50,416 nt of DNA. Source: Agromyces albus. GTDB taxonomy: Bacteria > Actinomycetota > Actinomycetes > Actinomycetales > Microbacteriaceae. The notes below the pieces were generated by a model that had not been told where the DNA came from, made no database searches, and saw nothing but the letters and a program-made list of their open reading frames with translations. Each line of letters begins with the position of its first letter. Within the stretch, counting starts at the first letter, position 1. Shown piece by piece: positions 1 through 7,525 of the stretch. The translations under genes were made by a program, and so were the position numbers. The stretch lies in contig NZ_SDPN01000028.1 of assembly GCF_004134825.1 (NCBI RefSeq), positions 1-50,416 of the forward strand, given 5' to 3'.

Positions 1-414
1 GAGCAGGCCGCCGCGGCCGCGGCCGCAGCGAAGGCCGCCGCCGAAGCCGCTGCACAGGCCGAGCAAGCGGCCGCCGCCGCGCCCTCACGTCCGTCGGCGC
101 CGTCGAACCCGACGGAAGCACAGGCGATCGCCCGCAGTCTCATGGCGTCGTCCTACGGCTGGGGCGACGACCAGTTCGGCTGCCTCGTGAGCCTCTGGAG
201 CCGCGAGTCCGGCTGGAACGTGTACGCCGAGAACAGCTCGAGCGGTGCCTACGGCATCCCGCAGGCGCTGCCCGGGAGCAAGATGAGCACGGCCGGCGCA
301 GACTGGGCCACGAGCGCCACCACGCAGATCACGTGGGGTCTCGGCTACATCGCGGGTCGCTACGGCACGCCGTGCGGGGCCTGGGACCACTCGGAGTCCG
401 TGGGCTGGTACTGA
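1..414 (+). CDS. Lytic-transglycosylase-like wall protein, C-terminal part (5' end outside window)
   Basis: The reading frame is open from base 1, so only the last 137 residues are present. The first ~30 residues are an Ala/Glu/Gln/Lys-rich stretch typical of a coiled-coil or spacer. A compact C-terminal domain of about 90 residues follows, with YGWGDDQFGC, the putative catalytic Glu in SRESGW, then SSGAYGIPQ and a TPCGAW...WY ending. The two Cys probably form a disulfide. The same domain, strongly similar over its whole length, ends the complete gene at 13666-14514, whose N-terminal membrane segment predicts an extracellular location. Peptidoglycan cleavage is inferred from the goose-lysozyme/SLT-like E-S-G-W and GIPQ pattern. 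A stem-loop terminator follows at 427-466. Confidence 0.8.
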   Translation, partial: EQAAAAAAAAKAAAEAAAQAEQAAAAAPSRPSAPSNPTEAQAIARSLMASSYGWGDDQFGCLVSLWSRESGWNVYAENSSSGAYGIPQALPGSKMSTAGADWATSATTQITWGLGYIAGRYGTPCGAWDHSESVGWY

Positions 415-426
415 GTCGCAGGTGAG

Positions 427-466
427 ACGGCGGTGCTGATGGGTGATTCCCCATCGGCACCGCCGT
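427..466 (+). terminator. Stem-loop terminator after the wall protein gene
   Basis: A 17-bp inverted repeat (427-443 with 450-466) encloses a 6-base loop, with a single G-U pair in RNA. A short T-containing tail follows. It sits 13 bases after the stop codon and before the next promoter. Confidence 0.7.
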
Positions 467-529
467 TCTGACGTCCATGCCGGGGACGCCGCACGTGTCA
501 AGCTCCTGCGGGCGGCATCCGCTGCTCGA

Positions 530-535
530 TAGCCT
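530..535 (+). promoter_or_regulatory. -10 element TAGCCT, leaderless start of the YihY gene
   Basis: TAGCCT ends 6 bases before the ATG at 542. Transcription would therefore start at or within a base or two of the start codon. No Shine-Dalgarno sequence is visible, and no good -35 was recognised. Confidence 0.6.
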
Positions 536-541
536 GACCGA

Positions 542-1621
542 ATGAACGCGCACGGCGACGAGACCGACCGGCGACCCGGCTCGCCGGTCGCGCGTGTGAG
601 CGCCTGGGCCAAACGCGCCATCGCCTGGGTGCTCGCGAAGAAGCCCGCCCGCGCACTCCTGCTCTATGTCGAGCGTCAGGGGCCGATGCTCGCCGACAGC
701 GTCACCTACCGCACGCTCTTCTCCGTGTTCGCCGGCCTGTTCCTCGGCTTCGCGATCGGGGGGATCTGGCTCTCGGGCAACGAGACGGCGATGCAGGCGC
801 TCGTCGAGACGATCGGCGCCGCGATCCCCGGCCTGGTCGGGGCCGACGGCCTCATCGACCCCGACGATCTCGTGCAGCCCATCACCCTCAGCATCGCGGG
901 CACGATCGCGCTGATCGGTACCATCGGCGCCGCGATCGGCGCCGTCGGCTCGCTGCGCAAGGCGTTCCGCGACCTCGGTCACCAGCCCGACGACACGACG
1001 TTCTTCCTCTGGCTGCTCGTGCGCGACCTGCTGCTCGCGATCGGATTCGGCGTCGCGCTCGCCGCCGCGGCCGCGGTCACGTACTTCAGCACGGCGGCGC
1101 TCGGCGCCGTCTTCGACTGGATCGGCATCTCGGCGGGCGATGCGCTCTTCGAGGCGAGTACCCGAACGATCTCCATCGTCGTGATCTTCGCGATCGACAC
1201 GATCGTCATCGCGGTCATGTTCCGCCTCCTGTCGGGCATGCGGCCGAGCGCGCGCTCGCTCTGGACCGGTGCGATCATCGGCGGAGTCGGCCTCACCGTG
1301 CTGCAATTGCTGTCGAGCCTGTTCGTGCGCGGTGCCACCGCGAACCCTCTGCTCGCGTCGTTCGGCTCGCTCATCGCCCTGCTGCTGTGGATCAACTTCT
1401 CGAGCCAGGTCATCCTCATCGCCGGCGCGTACATCGTCACGGGCGTCGATGAGGAGCACGACCGGGTGCACGCACGATTCGGGGCGCCCACGTTCGCGGC
1501 GCGACAGCTGCAGCGTGCCGAACGCCGGGCAGCGGATGCCGCGGCCGCCGTCATCGCGGCGCGCGAGGCCGTCGAGCGCGAGCAGTCGGGCGCGGCCGCA
1601 CCGGTGCGGCCGCGCGAATGA
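542..1621 (+). CDS. YihY/BrkB family inner-membrane protein
   Basis: This 359-residue protein has six predicted membrane segments at about 57-77, 112-136, 153-178, 209-231, 241-261 and 271-300. That layout and the SLIALLLWINFSSQVILIAGA-type last helix match the YihY/virulence factor BrkB family (once miscalled RNase BN). The polar N-terminus and the Ala/Glu/Arg-rich C-terminal tail (about 315-359) should be cytoplasmic. Molecular function is unsettled for the family; a transport or envelope role is usual. The ATG at 542 is supported by a -10 element 6 bases upstream. The gene stands alone, converging on the small acidic protein gene across a hairpin. Confidence 0.88.
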   Translation: MNAHGDETDRRPGSPVARVSAWAKRAIAWVLAKKPARALLLYVERQGPMLADSVTYRTLFSVFAGLFLGFAIGGIWLSGNETAMQALVETIGAAIPGLVGADGLIDPDDLVQPITLSIAGTIALIGTIGAAIGAVGSLRKAFRDLGHQPDDTTFFLWLLVRDLLLAIGFGVALAAAAAVTYFSTAALGAVFDWIGISAGDALFEASTRTISIVVIFAIDTIVIAVMFRLLSGMRPSARSLWTGAIIGGVGLTVLQLLSSLFVRGATANPLLASFGSLIALLLWINFSSQVILIAGAYIVTGVDEEHDRVHARFGAPTFAARQLQRAERRAADAAAAVIAAREAVEREQSGAAAPVRPRE

Positions 1622-1649
1622 CTCGCCGGGTTCGATCCGACCCGGCGAG
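1622..1649. terminator. Bidirectional hairpin between convergent genes
   Basis: A perfect 10-bp inverted repeat (1622-1631 with 1640-1649) with an 8-base loop lies directly after the YihY stop and 14 bases beyond the end of the convergent small gene. It could terminate both. Confidence 0.7.
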
Positions 1650-1663
1650 CCCCCACACGATGC

Positions 1664-1915
1664 TCAGAGCGGAGTGTCCCTGTCCGGCGGGATGACCCGG
1701 TCGGGGTCGTCGATCCCGACCACGTCGACGTCGGCGTCGTCGAGCTCGTAGACCTCGTCGATCTCGACGTCGTCGTCGAGATCAGCGGCATCGGGCTCGC
1801 CGGCGAGGTCCTCGACCTCTTCGTAGTCCTCGATGGGGAGTTCGGCGCTCAGCGGCAGCTCGGAGTCGGTGTACTCGCCCTCGACATGCCGTCGCGGGTC
1901 CAGGGGATCAGTCAT
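1664..1915 (-). CDS. Small highly acidic protein, function unknown
   Basis: This is an 83-residue protein with roughly 40 percent Asp and Glu and almost no Lys. It has runs such as DLDDDVEIDEVYELDDADVD and no membrane segment or signal peptide. The ATG at 1915 is chosen because a strong ribosome site, GGAGGAG, lies 3-4 bases upstream; an upstream in-frame ATG at 1963 lacks one. I do not recognise a named domain. It is probably a disordered cytoplasmic protein of the kind often annotated as hypothetical in Microbacteriaceae. It converges on the YihY gene. Confidence 0.65.
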   Translation of the reverse strand: MTDPLDPRRHVEGEYTDSELPLSAELPIEDYEEVEDLAGEPDAADLDDDVEIDEVYELDDADVDVVGIDDPDRVIPPDRDTPL

Positions 1916-2048
1916 GGCTCCTCCGATCGGAACACGGCCGAGCTCCGCGGGTGCGGCGGCCAAGGCTCACGATACGGTCGCCCGCCGGGCAGCTGTAGGG
2001 GATTGACTCGGGTCACGGTCAGGCGTAGCAGCCGAACCCGGTGCCCAG

Positions 2049-2054
2049 CAGAAT
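2049..2054 (+). promoter_or_regulatory. Probable -10 element CAGAAT, leaderless start
   Basis: CAGAAT, one base from TAGAAT, ends 6 bases before the ATG at 2061. No ribosome site is present, so a leaderless transcript is likely. Confidence 0.45.
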
Positions 2055-2060
2055 GGGCAC

Positions 2061-2567
2061 ATGCCGACCGTGCAGCTCATCGTTCGTTCGTTCATCTCGC
2101 CAATCACGCGTACTCGCGCGTTCCGCGCGATCGCACCGGTCCTCCTGCCGCCGATCGAACGGTGCCTCGACCGGCTCACCGGCGGTCGGGTGCAACTGAG
2201 CGCCCTGCTCGTTCCGTCGCTCGTGCTCCATTCGACCGGCGCGAAGACGACCGCCCTTCGCGACACCCCGCTCATGTACACGCCCGACGGCCACGGGCGG
2301 GCGATCGTCGCCGGCACGAGCTTCGCGCAGCAGCGGCATCCTGCGTGGACCTACAACCTGCTCGCGCACCCCGACGCGTCGATCACGGTTCGCGGACGAC
2401 GGATGCCGGTGCGCGCGAGCCTCATCGATGGCGACGAGCGCGAAGCGGCGTGGGCCCGCATCGAGGGGCAGTGGCCGGGATACCGCGCGTACGAGCGGAC
2501 CTCGGGGCGAACCGTGCGGTTGTTCCGGCTCCAGCCGGTTGCGAGCACGCACGACACCTCGATGTGA
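2061..2567 (+). CDS. Ddn-family F420-dependent (deazaflavin) nitroreductase/quinone reductase
   Basis: The 168-residue protein has the hallmarks of the DUF385/Ddn family. These are VLHSTGAKTTALRDTPLMY, the glycine-bearing IVAGTSFAQQRHPAWTYNL segment, and LLAHPDASITVRGRRMPVRA. Members bind reduced F420 in a split-barrel fold and reduce quinones or nitro compounds at the membrane face; Mycobacterium Ddn activates pretomanid. The preceding ~60 residues contain an amphipathic, membrane-associating helix. The substrate here is unknown. The gene stands alone and converges on the LysR gene with 15 bases between stops. Confidence 0.85.
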   Translation: MPTVQLIVRSFISPITRTRAFRAIAPVLLPPIERCLDRLTGGRVQLSALLVPSLVLHSTGAKTTALRDTPLMYTPDGHGRAIVAGTSFAQQRHPAWTYNLLAHPDASITVRGRRMPVRASLIDGDEREAAWARIEGQWPGYRAYERTSGRTVRLFRLQPVASTHDTSM

Positions 2568-2582
2568 CCTCGAGCGCCGTCG

Positions 2583-3485
2583 TCACGGTTCGACGAGCGC
2601 GCCCGCCTCGGTGAGCAATCCAACCGCGCGACGGATGCCGGGGCTCTCCGCCATCGTGCGCCGATACGCCACCCGCACCTCTCGCACCTGGCTGTGGTCG
2701 GCGAGCGGACGCGCGACCACGCCGCTCGGCAGTGGTGGCCGGCCGAGTCGCGGCACGAGCGCGATCGCGACGCCCTGCCGGGCGAGCTCGACGAGCGAGG
2801 AGAAGTCGGGATCTTCGGCGACGACGCGGGGCACCGTGCCGAGGTCGGCGAAGATGCGCATGAGCGCCTCGTGGCAGATGGCGCCCTTCGGGGTGCTCGC
2901 CCACGGCTCGTCGACGAGCGCGGCGCGGTCGAGCTCGAGCCGGTCGGCGAGCGGATGCCCCGTCGCGAGCACGATGTCGGCCTCGTCGAAGCAGAGGTGC
3001 TCGGTCACGACATGCGCCGGTGCGCTCAACGGCACGGAGTTCCAGTTGTGCACGACCGCGAGATCGGCGGCTCCCGTCGCCACCATCTCCATTGCGTCGA
3101 CGGGGTCGACGCTCGTGACCGTGGCGAGGGTCGCGCCATCCGTGCCCCGCAACTCGCGGAGCAATGGCCCGACGAGTCCGCGCGTCGCGGTCGAGAACGA
3201 GGCGATGCGAAGCGGTGCGCGCGGCGCGCCGCCTGCGGCGACGGACTCGAGTCGCTCGAGCGTCTCGAGGAGCTCGCGCCCCTCGCTCACGAGCGCACGA
3301 CCCCGTTCGGTGAGCAGCACCCCCCGCCCGCGTCGCTCGAGGAGCGGTGCTGCGAGTTCGCGTTCGAGCTTCTTGACCTGCTGCGACACGGCCGATGGGG
3401 TGTACCCGAGCCGGCCGGCAGCGGCGACGACGGACCCCGACCCCGCGACGGCCACGAGCGCGCGAAGCCCCTGCAGGTCGATCAT
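2583..3485 (-). CDS. LysR-family transcriptional regulator
   Basis: The protein has 300 residues. The N-terminal 60 form the winged helix-turn-helix (LQGLRALVAVAGSGSVVAAA, then SAVSQQVKKLE), and residues ~90-290 form the two-lobed effector-binding domain. The ATG at 3485 is used because the HTH begins immediately after it and a -10 element, TACGAT, lies 6 bases upstream. The gene is divergent from the EamA exporter at 3558, with 72 bases between them. By the usual LysR rule it probably controls its own transcription and that exporter. The effector is unknown. Confidence 0.9.
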   Translation of the reverse strand: MIDLQGLRALVAVAGSGSVVAAAGRLGYTPSAVSQQVKKLERELAAPLLERRGRGVLLTERGRALVSEGRELLETLERLESVAAGGAPRAPLRIASFSTATRGLVGPLLRELRGTDGATLATVTSVDPVDAMEMVATGAADLAVVHNWNSVPLSAPAHVVTEHLCFDEADIVLATGHPLADRLELDRAALVDEPWASTPKGAICHEALMRIFADLGTVPRVVAEDPDFSSLVELARQGVAIALVPRLGRPPLPSGVVARPLADHSQVREVRVAYRRTMAESPGIRRAVGLLTEAGALVEP

Positions 3486-3491
3486 GTAGCA

Positions 3492-3497
3492 ATCGTA
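3492..3497 (-). promoter_or_regulatory. -10 element TACGAT, leaderless start of the LysR gene
   Basis: On the minus strand, TACGAT is followed by 6 bases and then the ATG. It lies in the 72-bp divergent region that should also hold the LysR operator. Confidence 0.55.
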
Positions 3498-3557
3498 CGT
3501 TGTCGAACGCAGTAATCGGAACTGGTGCTGCATGAAGAGGACTGCGAGGCTCGACGT

Positions 3558-4535
3558 ATGCCTCTGAAACACGCCGCCCTCGGTCTGCTCGTCGCGCTCA
3601 TCTGGGGCGTGAACTTCCTCGCCATCGAGCTCGGCCTCCGCGACACCCTGCCGCTCGTGCTCGTGGCCCTGCGATTCATGCTCGTCGCCGTGCCGCTCGT
3701 GCTCTTCGTGCCGAAGCCGGCGGTCTCGTGGCGCAGCCTTGTGGGAATCGGCCTGTTCATGAGCGCGGGTCAGTTCGGGCTCCTGTTCACCGCGATGCAC
3801 CTCGGCCTGCCCGCAGGGCTCGCTGCCGTCGTATTGCAGTGCCAGATGATCTTCACGCTCGTCATCGGGCTGCTGGTGCTGAAGGAGCGGCCCACGCGGA
3901 TGCAGCTCGTGGGCGCGCTCATCGGCGTGGTCGGGCTCGGCATCGTCGCGGTCGGCCGCATCGAGGGTGCGGCCGACTTCGGAGCGATCGTGCCGCTCCT
4001 CATCTGCGTGGCCGCCGGGCTCAGCTGGGGGATCGGCAATGTCGTGTCACGGTCGGCACATGGCACGAACGGCTTCGGAATCGTGGTGTGGTCGGCTCTC
4101 GTCGTGCCACTCCCGGTGCTCGCGCTCAGCCTCCTGCTCGACGGGCCTGCAGCGGTCGGCGAGGCGTTCGCCACGATCGGGTGGGAGACCGTCGTGAGTG
4201 TCGCGTACACCGCAGGACTCGCCTCGCTCGTCGGCTACTCGATCTGGACGTCGCTGCTCGGACGGCATCCGGCGGCGGTCGTCGCTCCCTTCGCGCTGCT
4301 CGTCCCGCCGATCGGCCTCGCCGCCGCGGCCGTCGTGCTCGGCGAGGTACCGAACGTCCTCGAGCTCGCGGGCAGCGCGTTGCTGGTCGGCGGAGTGGCG
4401 ATCGGGTTGTTCCGCCGGCGGCGGGACGCATCCCTTCGACCTGCCTGTTCCGCTGCGGGGCGGCCCGGAGGTGCGGATGGCGAGGTATCGGGATACAGCC
4501 GCCCCCCAGCGCCCGCCCGTACGCTCGACCCATGA
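3558..4535 (+). CDS. EamA/DMT-family membrane transporter
   Basis: The 325-residue protein is built of two EamA repeats, each about 140 residues and five membrane helices. The first runs from GLLVALIWGVNFLAIELGL to VVGLGIVAVGR, the second from LLICVAAGLSWGIGNVVSR to ALLVGGVAIGLF. Such drug/metabolite transporters export small metabolites or amino acids; the substrate cannot be read from sequence. An internal ATG at 3558 is taken rather than the upstream ATG at 3525 because the first helix begins right after it. It is divergent from a LysR regulator that probably controls it. Its stop overlaps the next start (ATGA), so it may be co-translated with the acyltransferase gene. Confidence 0.88.
   Translation: MPLKHAALGLLVALIWGVNFLAIELGLRDTLPLVLVALRFMLVAVPLVLFVPKPAVSWRSLVGIGLFMSAGQFGLLFTAMHLGLPAGLAAVVLQCQMIFTLVIGLLVLKERPTRMQLVGALIGVVGLGIVAVGRIEGAADFGAIVPLLICVAAGLSWGIGNVVSRSAHGTNGFGIVVWSALVVPLPVLALSLLLDGPAAVGEAFATIGWETVVSVAYTAGLASLVGYSIWTSLLGRHPAAVVAPFALLVPPIGLAAAAVVLGEVPNVLELAGSALLVGGVAIGLFRRRRDASLRPACSAAGRPGGADGEVSGYSRPPAPARTLDP
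4520..4525 (+). promoter_or_regulatory. -10 element TACGCT inside the transporter 3' end
   Basis: TACGCT ends 6 bases before the acyltransferase ATG at 4532. It lies within the last codons of the transporter gene, so the downstream gene may have its own leaderless transcript besides read-through. Confidence 0.5.
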
Positions 4536-5302
4536 CGCGACGCCCGAGCGAACCCATCTACAGCACGGCCATCGCCGCCGGGCGGGGACTCTTCGGATTC
4601 TGGGGCCTGAAGCGCACCGTGACGGGCGCAGAGCACGTGCCGGCCACGGGCGGCGCCGTGCTCGCGATGACACACTTCGGCTATCTCGAGTTCGCCCTCG
4701 TCGAGTGGGCCACGTGGCTCTCGAACCGTCGCCGCATCCGGTTCATGGCCAAGCAGGGCGCGTTCGACAAGCCCGTCGTCGGTTGGCTGCTGCGCGGCAT
4801 GCGCCACATCGCCGTCGACATGAAGGCCGGCGCCGCGGCGTATTCGGACGCCGTCGACGCCTTGAGGCGCGGTGAACTGCTCGGTGTCTTCCCCGAGGCG
4901 GGCGTGAGCTCGTCGTTCACCGTGCGCGAGCTGAAGACCGGCGCGGCGCGCCTCGCCGCCGAAGCCGGCGTGCCGATCATCCCGGTCGCGGTGTGGGGCG
5001 GCCAGCGCCTGCTCACGAAGCGTCACCGCATCCGGTTCTTCGAGCGCTTCGGGGTGCCCGTCAGCTTCGCGTTCGGCCAGCCGATCGCGGTCGGCGTCGA
5101 TGAAGACCCGCACGACGTCACCGCGCGGTTGCGCTCGACGCTGCAGGGGCTCGTCGACCGGCTCCAGGCCGAGTATCCCGTCGACGGCGCAGGCCATTGG
5201 TGGCAGCCTCGCCACCTGGGCGGCACCGCGCCGACGCCCGAGGAGGCAGCCGAGGCGGATGCAGCGCGCGAGCGGGAGCGCGATCGCGATCGCTCCGAGT
5301 GA
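4532..5302 (+). CDS. PlsC-like acyltransferase with variant H-X4-E motif
   Basis: This 256-residue protein has the PlsC layout: H48FGYLE53 in place of the usual H-X4-D, FPEAG at 120-124 in place of FPEGT, and AGVPIIPVAVWG. 1-acylglycerol-3-phosphate acyltransferases use His and Asp as a dyad. Here Asp is replaced by Glu and the Gly of the second motif by Ala, so acyl acceptor or efficiency may differ. The C-terminal 40 residues are charged (RERERDRDRSE). The ATG overlaps the transporter stop by 4 bases. A more canonical PlsC paralogue lies at 28941-29630. Confidence 0.82.
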   Translation: MTRRPSEPIYSTAIAAGRGLFGFWGLKRTVTGAEHVPATGGAVLAMTHFGYLEFALVEWATWLSNRRRIRFMAKQGAFDKPVVGWLLRGMRHIAVDMKAGAAAYSDAVDALRRGELLGVFPEAGVSSSFTVRELKTGAARLAAEAGVPIIPVAVWGGQRLLTKRHRIRFFERFGVPVSFAFGQPIAVGVDEDPHDVTARLRSTLQGLVDRLQAEYPVDGAGHWWQPRHLGGTAPTPEEAAEADAARERERDRDRSE

Positions 5303-5357
5303 GGCATCCGAGCTCCTGAATGCCGCCGAACCCGAGGCGATGTCAGGGGTGCGGGGT

Positions 5358-5363
5358 TAGGCT
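5358..5363 (+). promoter_or_regulatory. -10 element TAGGCT, leaderless start of the DUF2277 gene
   Basis: TAGGCT ends exactly 6 bases before the ATG at 5370, and no ribosome site is visible. Confidence 0.6.
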
Positions 5364-5369
5364 CGGGTC

Positions 5370-5642
5370 ATGTGCAGGAACATCCACCCCCTCCACAACT
5401 TCGAGCCCGCAGCGACCAACGACGAGGTGCACGCGGCAGCGCTGCAATTCGTGCGCAAGGTGGCCGGAACGACGAAGCCGTCGCGCGCGAACGCAGCGGC
5501 CTTCGATGAGGCCGTCGAGGAGATCGCGCACATCACGCGGCATCTGCTCGACCACCTCGTCACCAATGCGCCGCCGAAGAATCGCGAGATCGAGGCCGAG
5601 AAGGCCAGGGCGCGCGCGGCCCGTCGCTACGTCAGCGTCTGA
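5370..5642 (+). CDS. DUF2277 family protein
   Basis: The 90-residue protein starts MCRNIHPLHNFEP, followed by ATNDEVHAAALQFVRKVAG. That Cys-Arg-Asn opening and the helical body are the signature of DUF2277. The function of this small soluble family is not established; the invariant N-terminal Cys is a candidate metal or redox ligand. The C-terminus is basic (KNREIEAEKARARAARR). It is short, monocistronic and probably translated from a leaderless mRNA. Confidence 0.88.
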   Translation: MCRNIHPLHNFEPAATNDEVHAAALQFVRKVAGTTKPSRANAAAFDEAVEEIAHITRHLLDHLVTNAPPKNREIEAEKARARAARRYVSV

Positions 5643-5693
5643 TCCTCCGGGAGCACTCCGTCGTGGCGCCGGGCACGGCGGCGGCGATCGGAG

Positions 5694-5699
5694 TACCGT
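5694..5699 (+). promoter_or_regulatory. -10 element TACCGT, leaderless start of the LigD-type polymerase gene
   Basis: TACCGT ends 6 bases before the ATG at 5706, with no ribosome site. Confidence 0.55.
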
Positions 5700-5705
5700 C
5701 TTGGC

Positions 5706-6728
5706 ATGGCCGGCGATGCGGTGACGATCAGTGTTCCAGGTCCGCAGGGCGATCGCGAGGTGCGGATCTCGAGTCCGACGCGCGTGCTCTGGCCCGAGCT
5801 CGGCATCACGAAGCTCGAGCTCGCGGAGTACTTCGTGGCGGTCGGCGACGCATTCGTCGAGGCGAACGGCGATCGTCCGGTCTCGCTGCAACGATTCTCA
5901 GGTGACATCGACGGCGACCAGTTCTTCTCGAAGAACCCGCCCAAGGGTGCGCCCGAATGGGTGCGATCGGTGCCCGTGACCTACCCGAGCGGCCGGCGGC
6001 ATCCGCAGCTCGTCATCGACGAACCGGCGGTCGCCGTGTGGGGCGCCCAGATGAACACGATCGTCTTCCACCCGTGGGCGTCCCGCGCCGAGACGTCGGA
6101 CTTCCCCGACCAGTTGCGCATCGACCTCGACCCGCAACCCGGCACGAGCTTCGCCGAGGCGGTTCCAGCGGCGCTCGCGCTCCGCGACCTGCTTGCGGAG
6201 GTCGGCCTCACGGGCTTCGTGAAGACCTCGGGCAATCGGGGCATCCACGTCTTCGCGCCGATCGAGCCCGAGTACGAGTTCCTCGACGTGCGCCACGCCG
6301 TGATCGCGCTCGCGCGGGAACTCGAACGGCGCATGCCCGAGCAGCTCACCACCGCGTGGTGGAAGGAACTGCGAGGCGACCGCATCTTCATCGACTACAA
6401 CCAGGCCAACCGCGACCGGACCATGGCGGGCGCCTACAGCCCCCGCGCCCTGCCGCACGCCGCCGTCTCGTGTCCGGTCGAGTGGGATGAGCTCGAGTCG
6501 ACCGACCCGAAGCTGCTCACGATCAGGACCGTGCCCGAGCGCCTGCAGAAGACCGGCGACCCATGGGCCGGGATGCAGGAGCACACCGCTCCCATCGGCG
6601 TGCTCCTCGAGTGGTGGCAACGCGACCTCGACGACGGACTCGGTGAGCTGCCCTTCCCGCCCGACTTCCCGAAGATGCCGGGGGAGCCGCCGCGCGTGCA
6701 GCCGAGTCGTGCGCGGCACGACGTCTGA
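5706..6728 (+). CDS. Stand-alone LigD-type primase-polymerase domain
   Basis: The 340-residue protein matches the polymerase (AEP-primase) domain of bacterial LigD. It has LWPELGITKLELAEYF near the start, the catalytic metal-binding D140-L-D142 in RIDLDPQPG, SGNRGIHVF at 175-183, and FIDYNQANRDRTMAGAYS. In multidomain LigD this domain fills gaps and adds ribonucleotides at breaks repaired by non-homologous end joining. Here ligase and nuclease domains are absent, and neither Ku nor a ligase gene is adjacent. It resembles the free-standing LigD-pol proteins of other actinobacteria (PolD-like), which act in base-excision or gap repair. All catalytic residues I could check are kept. It converges on the PEP-mutase gene. 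Confidence 0.9.
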   Translation: MAGDAVTISVPGPQGDREVRISSPTRVLWPELGITKLELAEYFVAVGDAFVEANGDRPVSLQRFSGDIDGDQFFSKNPPKGAPEWVRSVPVTYPSGRRHPQLVIDEPAVAVWGAQMNTIVFHPWASRAETSDFPDQLRIDLDPQPGTSFAEAVPAALALRDLLAEVGLTGFVKTSGNRGIHVFAPIEPEYEFLDVRHAVIALARELERRMPEQLTTAWWKELRGDRIFIDYNQANRDRTMAGAYSPRALPHAAVSCPVEWDELESTDPKLLTIRTVPERLQKTGDPWAGMQEHTAPIGVLLEWWQRDLDDGLGELPFPPDFPKMPGEPPRVQPSRARHDV

Positions 6729-6736
6729 ACGCGCGC

Positions 6737-7525
6737 TCAGCTGAGCGAGGCGACCTCCTCATAGCTCGGCGTGCCCGACGGTGCGGTGAACGTGCCGGCC
6801 CGCAGCTCCTGCGCGGCCGAGCCGATCGCGCCGAGTGCGATGCGGAAGAGCAGCGATCCGGTGCTCACTCGCGCGACGCCGAGGCTCGCGAGCTCCGGCA
6901 CGGTGAGGCCGGCCTGCGCGAGCAGGTTGAGCGGGGCGGAGATGTCGCGCACGAGCGCGGCGATGGTCTCCGCCGGCAAGGCGCCGGGGACGAAGATGCC
7001 GGATGCCCCGGCCGCGAGATACCGTTCGGCACGTGCGATCGCCTCGCGTCGCCGCGCCGCGTCATCCGTGGCACCCTCGATCCAGAACGGGTCGGTGCGG
7101 GCGTTCAGGTAGAGCTCGGGCGCCGCCGCGGCGATCGCCGCGACCTTCGCCGACGCGAGCTCGACGTCGACGAGCCGGCCGGCCGCGTCGGAGTCCTCGA
7201 TGTTCACGCCGACGACGCCGAGCTGTGCGAGCCGCGCCGCGAAGGCGCCGACCTCCGCCGGATCGTCGGAGAACCCGGCTTCGAGGTCCACCGTCACCGG
7301 GATGCCGTCGGTGGTGATGCGGCGCGCGAGGTCGAGCGTCTCGGCGGCGGTCTCTCCCGAGCCGTCGGGCTTGCCTGCAGCCACGGCGACGCCGAGACTC
7401 GTGGTGCCCACCACGGGGTGGCCGGCGGCGTGCAGCCATCGTGCCGAGGCGAGGTCCCATGCGTTGGGCAGCAGGAGCGGGTCGCCGGGCCGGTGCAGGC
7501 GTTCGAACTCAGCGGGCGTCAACAT
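6737..7525 (-). CDS. Isocitrate lyase/phosphoenolpyruvate mutase superfamily enzyme
   Basis: The 262-residue TIM-barrel protein starts FERLHRPGDPLLLPNAWD and carries VDLEAGF (D80, E82) and GVNIEDS (E110, D111) at the barrel edge. It also has YLNARTDPFW and ASGIFVPGAL. These place it in the ICL/PEP mutase superfamily, group annotated as PEP mutase-like or oxaloacetate decarboxylase-like. The Mg-binding acids are present, but the Lys-Lys-Cys-Gly-His loop of true isocitrate lyase is not. It probably makes or breaks a C-C or P-C bond in a 2-oxo acid; the substrate is unknown. The ATG at 7525 has AGGAG 8 bases upstream and lies inside the P450-like gene (17-base overlap), so the two are an operon. 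Confidence 0.85.
   Translation of the reverse strand: MLTPAEFERLHRPGDPLLLPNAWDLASARWLHAAGHPVVGTTSLGVAVAAGKPDGSGETAAETLDLARRITTDGIPVTVDLEAGFSDDPAEVGAFAARLAQLGVVGVNIEDSDAAGRLVDVELASAKVAAIAAAAPELYLNARTDPFWIEGATDDAARRREAIARAERYLAAGASGIFVPGALPAETIAALVRDISAPLNLLAQAGLTVPELASLGVARVSTGSLLFRIALGAIGSAAQELRAGTFTAPSGTPSYEEVASLS

Noticed and set aside
1..99. Ala-rich repeat at the left edge
   Set aside because: The gcc/gcg repetition encodes the Ala-rich spacer of the wall protein and is not an independent repeat element.
329..1471. Long open frame on the minus strand across the YihY gene
   Set aside because: It is an antisense shadow of a GC-rich gene: composition is Arg/Asp/Glu/Ala repeats, with no domain and no start signal. 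The same applies to those at 20657-22534, 22550-24103, 27888-29759 and 29665-31107.
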